NCBI GenBank assembly: GCA_015066395.1 | Contig: SVOL01000013.1 | Location: forward strand, 1 to 59,553 | Source: Oscillospiraceae bacterium | GTDB lineage: Bacteria; Bacillota; Clostridia; Oscillospirales; Acutalibacteraceae | Length of the DNA stretch: 59,553 bases | Direction of reading: 5' to 3' | In this document: one piece after another, positions 27,559-35,426 of the stretch | Layout: each line of letters opens with the position of its first letter | Position numbering within the stretch: position 1 is the stretch's first letter | Notes under the pieces: model-generated | What the model was told of the DNA's origin: nothing | The model's input: only the letters and a program-made list of their open reading frames with translations | The model's database searches: none | Program-made: the position numbers and the translations under genes

Positions 27559-28266
27559 TCAATGCTCAGTACACCATTTGTAACCCATACCCCAAACAGT
27601 AACGAGATGTCGGGGATTGGACGGATCATCCTCGACCTTCATACGGAGTCGGCGGACGTTGACATCGACGATCTTCTCCTCGCCGAAGTATTCTTCACCC
27701 CAAACACGGCTCAAAATGTCGGTTCTGTCCAACGGAGTGTCGGGATTCGCGAAAAAATATTCGATGATCTGAAATTCAACCTGTGTCAGTTCAATATGCT
27801 GACCGCTCTTATGTAAGGTCCTGCGGCGAAGATTAAGCACGAACTCGCCGTGTCTGATCTCCTCGGTTGCGCCGCGGCGTGAAGAGGTGTGGTGCACCTC
27901 GATGCGGCGGTACAGCGAATCCACACGGGCAGTAAGCTCGGTGGGACTGAAGGGTTTTGTGATATAATCGTCGGCACCCAGCATCAGACCACTGACCTTA
28001 TCCATTTCCTGAGTGCGGGCAGTCAGCATAATAATGCCTAATTCGGGCGAACGGCGGCGAAGTTCCTTGCAAAGAGTGAAGCCGTCCATACCCGGCATCG
28101 TAATATCCAGAAGAGCAATATCAAAGCCCTGCTTATCGCGGTCAAAAAGAGCCAATGCCTCTTCACCCGAGCCTGCCTCGACACACTGATATCCGCCGCG
28201 TTTCAGATTTATGACCTCAAACTCACGGATGTTCTGTTCGTCCTCTACTATCAGAACCCTTTTCAT
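27559..28266 (-). CDS. OmpR-family response regulator
   Basis: The 235-residue protein has a receiver domain with Asp54 in LLDITMPGMDG, the conserved Thr in MLTARTQ and Lys in ITKPFSP, and a winged-helix DNA-binding domain with VNVRRLRMKVEDDP. Its start overlaps the lipoprotein gene end by 4 bases. Partner of the downstream kinase. Confidence 0.95.
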   Translation of the reverse strand: MKRVLIVEDEQNIREFEVINLKRGGYQCVEAGSGEEALALFDRDKQGFDIALLDITMPGMDGFTLCKELRRRSPELGIIMLTARTQEMDKVSGLMLGADDYITKPFSPTELTARVDSLYRRIEVHHTSSRRGATEEIRHGEFVLNLRRRTLHKSGQHIELTQVEFQIIEYFFANPDTPLDRTDILSRVWGEEYFGEEKIVDVNVRRLRMKVEDDPSNPRHLVTVWGMGYKWCTEH

Positions 28267-29606
28267 TTTGCTCCCACCTTTTTTGTACTTACAAAATCAT
28301 CAATAAGCGTAAAACTCTCTCTTAAAGTCGTGATATCAGGAGTCAACGCACTGTTTGAAAGACGTGCCGCAAAGACATACTCGGCATTTCTTGTTATCTC
28401 GCTGTATTTCGACGAATAGCGTTCCGGGTCGGCACTCCAATCGCTGAGTTTTATCAGTTCGATCCGCATTATTTCCTCACCGACTCGGTTTACTGCGGAA
28501 TCCCAACGGAATATGATGCGTTCAGTAGACGCCGGATTTCGCCACACACCGAAATTGCCCACCCAAGAATCGGGAATAACCATGTGGTAACCGTCTGTGT
28601 AGTTTATGAGGGCACTTTTAAGCGGCGTTAAAGCCTTGCCGTCAAAACTGTTCCAGGTCGTCATATAAACATTGTCGGAGTTTTCATCTCCCGTGATTTT
28701 AGGAAGCTTGGTCGTCAAAGGAATATCCAGGCATCCGTCACCGTTAAAGTCCTGCGCCTTGGCGTCAGACGCTCTGAAGGTCCGCAGATTCTCGCCGATG
28801 ACCGATGATTTGATCAACTTGCTAAGCTCGCCGTCTTTGATTCCGAACATCTCGGTTATCGTGCCGCCTTTTTTCTGAGCGTCGATAAACAAAGCCGCCG
28901 TGCCGTCGGTAAGACGTGTCATTTTCGGTGTGCTGTAGGAAAGCACAAACGGATCAGCAGCGCAGGTGCTTTTATGCGCAAAGCCTTTGTCGTTAAGCGT
29001 AGTCAGCGTCGCGGTCGCAGTCTTTGCGGCCGTGTCCATATACACCGACACTATTTCACTTATTCCATCGCTGTCAAAGTCGCATGTCAAGTAGGTAGAG
29101 AACGGTTCGGAAGTGACCTCGGTCAAAATTCCTGAATCAACGGAATAGACCGACAACTGATTTTCAAGCGAGGAAAACTTGCTCCAGTTAACGATGAGTT
29201 TTTTGCTCCCGCTGTTGTCAAGACGGCAAAGCTCCACCGATTCGACACCCGAAGCCGTAACCTGGATATCGGCCACCGACTCCCACTTCTCGCCGTTTTT
29301 CTTTATGTGATTAATGTGCATCGCCGTTGATTTGTCACCGGTATCCGTGCTGTAGAAGGCAAAGGCTTCCAAAACACCGTCTCCGTCCACGTCGACCGCG
29401 TTGATGGCCGCACGGTAGTCACCCGACAGAGGGTAGACCAAGCGAAACTCACCGCCGACCGAGTCCTCTAATGCACTCTGAATGTGATAAAATTCACCCG
29501 ACGGTTTGGGCGGATTGAGACTGTTGCTGAGATCGGCACCGATGCCGCCGCAAGCCGACAGAAAAAGACAGCCGACAACAACTATTGCCAACATACGTTT
29601 TCTCAC
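28263..29606 (-). CDS. Lipoprotein with VCBS/FG-GAP-like repeats
   Basis: About 447 residues from a GTG at 29606 that has GAGGTGG ahead of it. The N-terminus ends in the lipobox LFLSAC. At least three Asp-rich motifs are visible: DVDGDGVLEAF, DFDSDGISEIV and DFNGDGCLDI, as in calcium-binding beta-propeller repeats. It should be a membrane-anchored extracytoplasmic protein. Being the first gene before a response regulator and kinase suggests a sensory or signal-capture role. A known homologue cannot be named. Confidence 0.82.
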   Translation of the reverse strand: MRKRMLAIVVVGCLFLSACGGIGADLSNSLNPPKPSGEFYHIQSALEDSVGGEFRLVYPLSGDYRAAINAVDVDGDGVLEAFAFYSTDTGDKSTAMHINHIKKNGEKWESVADIQVTASGVESVELCRLDNSGSKKLIVNWSKFSSLENQLSVYSVDSGILTEVTSEPFSTYLTCDFDSDGISEIVSVYMDTAAKTATATLTTLNDKGFAHKSTCAADPFVLSYSTPKMTRLTDGTAALFIDAQKKGGTITEMFGIKDGELSKLIKSSVIGENLRTFRASDAKAQDFNGDGCLDIPLTTKLPKITGDENSDNVYMTTWNSFDGKALTPLKSALINYTDGYHMVIPDSWVGNFGVWRNPASTERIIFRWDSAVNRVGEEIMRIELIKLSDWSADPERYSSKYSEITRNAEYVFAARLSNSALTPDITTLRESFTLIDDFVSTKKVGAK

Positions 29607-29960
29607 AGTACCCACCTCTTTTATCCACATCAAATGCAGTTGTTTTAGGCTGTTGCCGTTATGTTGAAAGCACCGACGGCAGCACACAACTATACACATT
29701 AAGTATAACATAAACACTTCCGATTTGGTACTGTTTTTTTGTACTTTTTACAAATTATTTTAATATAACTATCCCAAGAAGACCCCAACCCAACCACCGC
29801 ATGGCAAAATAAGGTGAGAGTGGATAGAAAAGCACTCTCATTTCCCGCAAAAATCTATTTTCACACAATAAAAACAGCAGGAGTGATCCTGCCGTTGTAT
29901 TCCAAAAATCACACCGTGGGGTAGAGCGAATAATCCAGGCGCAGGCTTGGATAAAAAAAG
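29607..29960. other. Intergenic leader and hairpins, no gene
   Basis: A candidate -10 (TATACT, minus strand at 29707-29702) could serve the lipoprotein operon, but its -35 is poor. Beyond it are small hairpins: GTGAGAGT/GCACTCTCAT-like at about 29813-29840, CAGCAGGA/TCCTGCCG at about 29876-29894 and AATCCA/TGGATA-like at about 29932-29952. I recognise no riboswitch and no gene. Confidence 0.5.
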
Positions 29961-29963
29961 AAA

Positions 29964-30362
29964 AACACCCATCAAATGGGCGATGTTCTTAGCGGAGAAA
30001 TTGAAAATCCTTCAAATTCAGTCAAGAACCAGCATCGCATTTGTATGGACAAATGCCGAATGGGCTAAGCCCAAACCCATATTTACAAACAGAAATAGAG
30101 AACAAATCGGTTTTATAACCGAAATGTCCTCTCTTTTTTGTTAGGCGATATATTTGCTACGCAAACGCGATATACTCGCTTTGCTCGTGCGATATATTGT
30201 CGCTTCGCTCCAATGCGATATGATATAAATCCCTTTACGCCCAAGAGGGCATATCGCAAGGCGTAGCCTTATATCGCTCCCGAAGGGAATATCGCAAATT
30301 CCGCAAGGGATTTATATCGCTGCGTGTTATCCTTAACGGATAACACGCTAATGATGGGTGTT
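29964..30362. terminator. tRNA-type terminator split by an inserted element
   Basis: AACACCCATCA (29964-29974) and TGATGGGTGTT (30352-30362) are complementary but about 377 bases apart. An intact terminator with almost the same arms, AAAAACACCCAT and ATGGATGTTTTT with loop TTG, stands at 30509-30535 behind tRNA-Glu, and both are followed by TTTTTGGTGAC. The intact one serves as an empty-site comparison. Confidence 0.7.
29975..30351 (+). mobile_element. Hairpin-array element, copy 2
   Basis: Inverted near-identical copy of 15198-15577. It starts around ATGGGCGATGTTCTTAGCGG and ends GATAACACGCTAA. It has the same series of palindromes with ATATCGC spacers and an internal terminator-like stem at the GAACAAATCGG...CCGAAATGTCCTC region. 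Differences from copy 1 include single substitutions and a small indel near 30090 (AGAAATAGAG versus AAAAAGAGAG). Confidence 0.7.
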
Positions 30363-30508
30363 CTCCTTTTTGGTGACCTAGGCCTCGAATCGCCCATAGG
30401 AAGGTAAACCTTCCGTCGGCACGCACGCGAGCACCGAAACAGTCCACCGGACTGTTTCTATCCTGCGGATTGCTCTGTTCGATTCTCGTCTTTGTCTGCG
30501 ACAAAAAA
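30363..30508 (-). repeat. tRNA-Glu-associated cassette with antisense T-arm
   Basis: On the minus strand this follows the tRNA-Glu terminator. It carries GACGAGAATCGAAC (30490-30477), the exact 14-base complement of the T-arm of tRNA-Glu (30553-30566). Then comes the hairpin AACAGTCC/GGACTGTT (about 30438-30457), a hairpin around GGAAGGTTTACCTTCC, and finally a degenerate tRNA 3' end with GATTCGAGGCC and GGTCACCA. It looks like a duplicated and altered tRNA-terminator unit. Confidence 0.6.
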
Positions 30509-30538
30509 AGAAAAACACCCATTTGATGGATGTTTTTC
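30509..30538 (-). terminator. Terminator of the tRNA-Met/tRNA-Glu transcript
   Basis: AAAAACACCCAT and ATGGATGTTTTT form the stem with loop TTG; on the minus strand the T-run continues as TTTTTCTTTTTTTG. Confidence 0.85.
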
Positions 30539-30542
30539 TTTT

Positions 30543-30617
30543 TGGTGACCCGGACGAGAATCGAACTCGTGTTACCGCCGTGAAAGGGCGGTGTCTTAGC
30601 CGCTTGACCACCGGGCC
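30543..30617 (-). tRNA. tRNA-Glu (TTC)
   Basis: Cloverleaf on the minus strand: acceptor GGCCCGG with CCGGGTC, anticodon arm CCGCC-CTTTCAC-GGCGG giving anticodon TTC, T-arm CGAGTTCGATTCTCG, encoded CCA end. It lies 36 bases after tRNA-Met in the same transcript. Confidence 0.95.
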
Positions 30618-30653
30618 GAAACCAACCCATGCTTATTAGCACAGGCCGATATT

Positions 30654-30730
30654 TGGTAGCGGTAATTGGACTTGAACCAACGACAAATCGGGTATGAACC
30701 GAGTGCTCTAGCCAACTGAGCTATACCGCC
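30654..30730 (-). tRNA. tRNA-Met (CAT), elongator type
   Basis: Acceptor GGCGGTA pairs with TACCGCT, the anticodon loop TTCATAC gives CAT, the T-arm is GTTGG-TTCAAGT-CCAAT and CCA is encoded. The pairing of position 1 to 72 and the sequence around the anticodon look like elongator Met rather than initiator. Confidence 0.93.
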
Positions 30731-30756
30731 ACATTGTTCACTCTCGTGACTACGCT

Positions 30757-30785
30757 ATTATAATACCCATGTTTTATTTTGTCAA
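30757..30785 (-). promoter_or_regulatory. Promoter of the tRNA-Met/tRNA-Glu transcript
   Basis: Minus strand TTGACA (30785-30780), 17 bases, TATAAT (30762-30757): perfect consensus. Confidence 0.88.
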
Positions 30786-30830
30786 GAGTTTTTTGAAAAA
30801 TCCCTATTAAAAAAGGAAAATTTATCGAAT

Positions 30831-30859
30831 AAAAGGCTTCCTGTCACAGGAAGCCTTTT
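30831..30859 (-). terminator. Terminator after the chromate transporter genes
   Basis: AAAAGGCTTCCTG pairs perfectly with CAGGAAGCCTTTT around a three-base loop. Confidence 0.88.
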
Positions 30860-30867
30860 AAATCAAC

Positions 30868-31470
30868 TTATATTACTTCGCCCAAATAGCCGAGTCCAAT
30901 GCCTGCCACGGCCGACATCACTATCAAAAGTATCGGGTGAACCTTTTTGAACGCCAGCACCGCCATCACAGCGAAAATGCCTATCGCACAAAAGAACGCG
31001 TAGCTTGTAAAATCGTAAACTATCGCTCCCGAACTGTCGGCAACGAACAACGCCGACTGAGCAACCGTCAGCACCGCCGCACCAATAAGACCTATAACCG
31101 CGGGTTTTAATCCCGACATCGCACCTTTGACTATTTTGTTTTTCTTAAACGCTTCGTAGCAACGCGCTATTATCAGAATAATGATAAACGAGGGCAACAC
31201 AACACCCAGCGCAGCACAAGCCGCACCGAGTACACTGCCGATCACGCCTAACGCCTGACCGCCCAGGATGCTTCCTACGTAGGTAGACATATTAATGGCA
31301 AACGGTCCGGGAGTACTCTCGGCAACGGCGATAAAATTGACCACCTCGGTCTCGGTGACCCAACCATGGGCCAAAACCTCTTCTTGGATCAGCGGCAACA
31401 TCGCATATCCGCCACCGAACGTGAAGAGTCCTATCTTGAAAAACGTTATAAAAAGCTCAAAAAATATCAT
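30868..31470 (-). CDS. Chromate transporter family protein, half-size subunit
   Basis: A 200-residue membrane protein of the CHR family with five or six membrane segments. It begins FFELFITFFKIGLFTFGGGYAMLP and has AESTPGPFAINMSTYVG, the two conserved CHR motifs. Short CHR proteins come as pairs, together equal to one long ChrA. Its start overlaps the upstream paralogue by 4 bases. Chromate efflux is the named activity; in gut anaerobes the natural anion may differ. Confidence 0.9.
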   Translation of the reverse strand: MIFFELFITFFKIGLFTFGGGYAMLPLIQEEVLAHGWVTETEVVNFIAVAESTPGPFAINMSTYVGSILGGQALGVIGSVLGAACAALGVVLPSFIIILIIARCYEAFKKNKIVKGAMSGLKPAVIGLIGAAVLTVAQSALFVADSSGAIVYDFTSYAFFCAIGIFAVMAVLAFKKVHPILLIVMSAVAGIGLGYLGEVI

Positions 31471-32036
31471 TTTTCAATCTTACCCTCCAATCTTCGCAAG
31501 GGTATAAGGCTGTAAATGATACCTGCCACTCCGCAACCGATTATCACAATAAGAACATTGATATCCAAAAACGCTGTCAGCACGAAGCTAAGCCCCATCA
31601 CAATATAGGCAAAAACGTTCTTTTTGACCTTTTTATACATCGTATAGAGTGACTTAACGATAAGTGCCAGAACACCGGCTCTGATGCCATTGAAGGCGTA
31701 TTTTATGGGCTTCAGATCGGAGAACTCCTTTAAAACATTGGAAATTGCAAGGATTATCAGAAACGACGGCAGTACAACGCCCAACGTCGCAAAAAACGAA
31801 CCCCAAAAGCCGCACACCTTAAAGCCTATGAAGGTCGCGGAATTTATGGCGATCGGTCCCGGAGTGCTCTCTGCAATGGCGATTATCTCCAGAATATCAT
31901 CATCGGTGACCCACTTTTTCTTTTCAACTACCTCTCGCTGAATAAGCGGTATCATCGCATATCCGCCGCCGAAGGTGAAAAGACCTATCTTAAAAAACGC
32001 AGCAAAAAGCTGTAACGCTAAAGAAAACTTTTTCAT
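31467..32036 (-). CDS. Chromate transporter family protein, paired subunit
   Basis: 189 residues, the partner of the 30868 protein, with KIGLFTFGGGYAMIPL and AESTPGPIAINSATFIG. I start at the ATG at 32036 because GGAGAG lies just ahead; the open frame upstream overlaps the end of the preceding small gene. The two halves differ considerably in sequence, as expected for an asymmetric dimer. Confidence 0.9.
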   Translation of the reverse strand: MKKFSLALQLFAAFFKIGLFTFGGGYAMIPLIQREVVEKKKWVTDDDILEIIAIAESTPGPIAINSATFIGFKVCGFWGSFFATLGVVLPSFLIILAISNVLKEFSDLKPIKYAFNGIRAGVLALIVKSLYTMYKKVKKNVFAYIVMGLSFVLTAFLDINVLIVIIGCGVAGIIYSLIPLRRLEGKIEK

Positions 32037-32052
32037 CAAACTCTCTCCAAAA

Positions 32053-32256
32053 CTACTCTTTTTCGGTCTCATCAGCAGCCCCGTTTTCGGGGACTTCATC
32101 GCTTATATCGTAAGGACTTCTAAACTCCTTTTTGCCCTTGAACGACTTGAAAAACCGTTCTACTGCCGGCGCTATTTTAGGCGTGATCAGAGCAATCACA
32201 ACAATTATGCCCATAAACAAAAACCACATTGCCGCAAATTTTAAAAACTCTATCAT
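32053..32256 (-). CDS. Small single-pass membrane protein
   Basis: 67 residues: one membrane segment (about residues 5-26, AAMWFLFMGIIVVIALIT) and a charged, acidic C-terminal tail ending DETEKE. Its ATG directly abuts the stop codon of the U32 peptidase gene, and the chromate pair begins 16 bases later, so it sits inside one transcription unit. I recognise no family. It may be an accessory to either neighbour. Confidence 0.65.
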   Translation of the reverse strand: MIEFLKFAAMWFLFMGIIVVIALITPKIAPAVERFFKSFKGKKEFRSPYDISDEVPENGAADETEKE

Positions 32257-34311
32257 TTATAACACCTCTCTGTAATATAAGCCTCTGGTGTGTTCGCAAT
32301 CGGGACCAAGTCCGCCTACCGCCGACCTTATCACGCTCTCAGCTCTCTCCTTAGATTCATCGGTGAAGTAAAGCACCTGAAAATCGAGTCCTGCCATCTC
32401 ATTCTCGCGGTCAAAAATCCAGACGGGTCTTGAATTAAACATCTCGGAAAACTCGCCGCGGCACATAACAGGGAACGTAACGCCTTTTCGATCGGTCAGC
32501 TCGCATTTGCCGCCGCAAGTCTTGCAACCGTCACCGTTTTTGCCCGGGCAGTTGCGGAATATCATCAACGGCAAGCGTCCGTAAGAGATGATGCCTTTCG
32601 GGATCTCACCGTTCATTCTGACAGCATCCTTCATCGAGCACTCAAAAGAAAGCAACGCCGCTTTCGAGCCGGAATCGGCTACTGTTTTCAGGCTGTTTGA
32701 ATTGAATATATTAAGTCCGAACCCTGCGACCGTCGGCAGGTTTGCCGACTTTGCGTACTCATACGCCGCTAAGTTTCCGACCATCGCGGCCTTTACGCCG
32801 TTTGCTTTGGCCGATTTCAGTCGTTCTGTTATTTTTTCCCCGTCATGCAAAACACCTCGCGGAATGTCGGCGATTATAGGTACAGACAAATTTATTTTTG
32901 AAAAATCAGTTTCAACAGGCAAAACAACTGCCGCAACACCGCTTAAATCATCGGGTATCTGCGACGCCGATTTAAAACACGCAACGATTCCGGGCTTAAC
33001 AGCTGTCGCTTTTTCCAAGGGCTTGACAACGCCATCGGTTGTAAACTCACCGATGTCGGAAGCTGTGTCGGCACGAAGTTCACTCAATGCCTCGACAGCC
33101 TTCTGTCGCATACCGCCCAAAGTACTGCCCGACACCGCCAGACCGTCGTCCAGCTCGATGGTAAGTCCCTTAAAATAATACGGCGTTCCGCCTAATTTTT
33201 CAACCTTTTGCCGCAAAATTTCCTCGGTCACCGCTCTTGTTTGAGCTATCTCAGGCTCCTCACCAACCATAACCACGCCTAAACTTCCGTCACGAAGCTC
33301 CAGCGTTACGGGTTCGCCCTTTTTGACGGTCAATTTGCCGTCAAGTGCGACACTCTGACGCTCTATTCTGTAAAGATCGTGCGTTGCGGTCAGCACCTGC
33401 TTCGACAACTGTTCGTCCGCGTCGGTACGCACGCCAAACATAGCCTTTCCCAGGCGGTCGGTAAAATATCCATCGGTATGTCCGCTTCTCGAGAACACAC
33501 CCGATAACACCGTCATTATATCTTTAGAAACCTCGTTTCCGTCAACCGCCGACCTTACAGCCGCCGTGGCGGCCGCAACGTACTCAGGCCTCTTCATTCG
33601 ACCCTCGATTTTAAGCGAAGTCACACCCATCGACCCAAGCTCCGCGATATGGTCGATATAACTCATATCCTTGAGACTCAAATCATTAAAGACTCCGTTT
33701 GTGACCGAGAAAGGCAGACGGCAAGGCTGAGCGCAAAGACCTCTGTTACCGCTTCGTCCGCCGAGAATCGAACTCAAATAACACTGACCCGACAAGCACA
33801 TACAAAGAGCGCCGTGAACAAAGACCTCGACCTCTAACCCCAATTCCTTAGCAGTCACGCAAAGCCTTGCGAGCGATTTTTTATCCATTTCACGTGCCGG
33901 AACGACCCTCGAAAAGCCCATTTCCTTGAGTTTATAAAGAGCCTCGGACGAGTGGACCGACATCTGGGTCGAAGCATGCAAGGACATCTTGGGTATGTTA
34001 TGTCGAAGCAGATCCGCCAGCCCTATATCCTGCACAATAAGTGCATCGACGCCCTTTTCTGCAGCGGTATAGGCCGCTTTGAGAGCGTCGATCTTTTCTC
34101 TATCACTAACAAGAGTATTCAAAGTCAGATAGGTTTTAACACCTCTGACACGGCAGTATTTTACCGTTTCGCCGATATCGGCTTCGGTAAAGTTTTTGGC
34201 ATTTCGACGGGCGTTAAACGAACCCGCACCAAAATACACGGCATCGGCACCGGCACGAACCGCCGCTGTAACCGATTCCACACTACCTGCCGGAGAAAGC
34301 ACCTCGATCAT
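32257..34311 (-). CDS. U32 family peptidase, long form
   Basis: 684 residues. The N-terminal U32 domain has DAVYFGAGSFNARRNA, the MCLSGQCYLSS and RGLCAQPCR cysteine region and SLKIEGRMKRPEYVA. A second region (about residues 385-620) matches the DUF3656-type middle domain, with a C-terminal Cys cluster (CPGKNGDGCKTCGGKC). Homologues (RlhA, TrhP) hydroxylate rRNA or tRNA and are not real proteases, so RNA modification is the likely role. It overlaps zapA by 4 bases. Confidence 0.9.
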   Translation of the reverse strand: MIEVLSPAGSVESVTAAVRAGADAVYFGAGSFNARRNAKNFTEADIGETVKYCRVRGVKTYLTLNTLVSDREKIDALKAAYTAAEKGVDALIVQDIGLADLLRHNIPKMSLHASTQMSVHSSEALYKLKEMGFSRVVPAREMDKKSLARLCVTAKELGLEVEVFVHGALCMCLSGQCYLSSILGGRSGNRGLCAQPCRLPFSVTNGVFNDLSLKDMSYIDHIAELGSMGVTSLKIEGRMKRPEYVAAATAAVRSAVDGNEVSKDIMTVLSGVFSRSGHTDGYFTDRLGKAMFGVRTDADEQLSKQVLTATHDLYRIERQSVALDGKLTVKKGEPVTLELRDGSLGVVMVGEEPEIAQTRAVTEEILRQKVEKLGGTPYYFKGLTIELDDGLAVSGSTLGGMRQKAVEALSELRADTASDIGEFTTDGVVKPLEKATAVKPGIVACFKSASQIPDDLSGVAAVVLPVETDFSKINLSVPIIADIPRGVLHDGEKITERLKSAKANGVKAAMVGNLAAYEYAKSANLPTVAGFGLNIFNSNSLKTVADSGSKAALLSFECSMKDAVRMNGEIPKGIISYGRLPLMIFRNCPGKNGDGCKTCGGKCELTDRKGVTFPVMCRGEFSEMFNSRPVWIFDRENEMAGLDFQVLYFTDESKERAESVIRSAVGGLGPDCEHTRGLYYREVL

Positions 34312-34655
34312 AACGCGCTGTTACCGATGCGAAGCTGTCTGTTTTCGCGGTTGAGACGTTCGATCTCGCGTCTGGCTCCGTCGATCTCCAACCTTGCACA
34401 AGCCAATTCTTCCGAAACCGATTTCAGTTCGGTCTTGGCCTGCTCACAACGCTCGTTTGCTTTTTTAGCGCTATCGCAATAATCAAGTGCAGCCATTACC
34501 GCCGCCATGGTAGTCGAAAGATACGGGCTGTTGCGAGACAATGAATCGAGTTTTGCATTGACCTCTTCTCCGATTCGGCGAACATAGGTCTCATCATCGG
34601 TCGACGAGATTATGTAATCAATTCCGCCGACAGTAATTCTGATTTTGTTGCTCAT
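34308..34655 (-). CDS. zapA: Cell division protein ZapA
   Basis: 115 residues: a short beta-rich head (IRITVGGIDYIIS) and a long coiled coil from about residue 60 to the end, rich in Arg, Glu and Leu. ZapA bundles FtsZ filaments at mid-cell. Pairing with a U32 peptidase gene is common in Clostridia. AGGAGGAAG precedes the ATG. Confidence 0.9.
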   Translation of the reverse strand: MSNKIRITVGGIDYIISSTDDETYVRRIGEEVNAKLDSLSRNSPYLSTTMAAVMAALDYCDSAKKANERCEQAKTELKSVSEELACARLEIDGARREIERLNRENRQLRIGNSAL

Positions 34656-34820
34656 AAATCTTCCTCCTATGAGTTAAAGATAACATCTATTTTTATTTTA
34701 CACTATTTTTCGACAATAATAAAGATGTTTTGTGAATTTTTTGAAATTAATTTACGAGAGCTTTTTTTCGCTGTTTTAGTTGTTGAATTTATGAAGCGAC
34801 GTTTGAAGTTTAAAACGCGA

Positions 34821-34939
34821 CGGTTTCACGAAAAATCTTCGATTTTTAAAAAGAACGCCCGCAGTTGCATCGAATATATAAAACGCAAAGGTTGGCAGGC
34901 GTTCTTTTGCGACGGCCGTTGGCCGTCGCCGTGAAACCG
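34821..34939. repeat. Hairpin cassette, family 2, copy A
   Basis: Outer arms CGGTTTCACG and CGTGAAACCG are perfect complements. Inside are AAAAATC/GATTTTT (34831-34847), AAAGAACGCC/GGCGTTCTTT (about 34850-34907) and CGACGGCC/GGCCGTCG. The same outer arm plus AAAATC-GATTTT design returns at 56116, 57108 and 59314. Confidence 0.65.
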
Positions 34940-34971
34940 CGGCACAGCAAACCTCGCACATTATTATACGA

Positions 34972-35009
34972 CGAAACTGCCGCTTCGGGATTCCAAAGCG
35001 GCAGTTTCG
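34972..35009. terminator. Perfect 14-bp hairpin between small protein gene and zapA
   Basis: CGAAACTGCCGCTT (34972-34985) pairs with AAGCGGCAGTTTCG (34996-35009). The surroundings from 34656 to 35056 hold no gene, only this stem and cassette A. No strong T-run, so terminator function is uncertain. Confidence 0.45.
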
Positions 35010-35056
35010 CGTCCGTGTAAACGGACTTCAAAAAGAAAGATTAAGAAAGATAAAGG

Positions 35057-35326
35057 CTATTTTTTTATGTATACGGACGGCTTTTTGTAACCGTTTTCAT
35101 CCTCGTCCTCAAGACAAAGCCGCATTATGGTATTTAGTTGCGAATCGGTAACGCGGCCCGCATCCTCCGACATCTTCCCAATGTCACCAAAGCACTTGCC
35201 GCAAAGCTGACCTATTCCCGAGACGTAAAATTCCCTGTTACCGATTGGGCAATCGACCGCTACATCGGTCACCGCCTGGCACAGTACGCATCTCTCAAAT
35301 TTTGTTATTATTTCCCTTTTTGACAC
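35057..35326 (-). CDS. Small CxxC protein, unknown function
   Basis: About 89 residues. It has CVLCQAV near residue 13 and GQLCGKCFGDIG in the middle plus two more single cysteines, so one zinc site is likely. The C-terminus is charged. I prefer a GTG start at 35326 with AAAAGGGTG ahead. It lies between the zapA unit and the TetR gene with no clear partner. No family recognised. Confidence 0.55.
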   Translation of the reverse strand: MSKREIITKFERCVLCQAVTDVAVDCPIGNREFYVSGIGQLCGKCFGDIGKMSEDAGRVTDSQLNTIMRLCLEDEDENGYKKPSVYIKK

Positions 35327-35426
35327 CCAAGACACCCTTTTACGAAACAGACCAAACCGCCTGAACTTTTAAAGGCGGCAGCGAAGGACCGAAACCAGCG
35401 TTCCTTTCACTAAAATCCATCCGCTC

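Noticed and set aside
30363-30400. A further tRNA gene in front of the split terminator
   Set aside because: There is a T-loop-like GATTCGAGGCC and GGTCACCA, but no matching acceptor, D-arm or anticodon arm.
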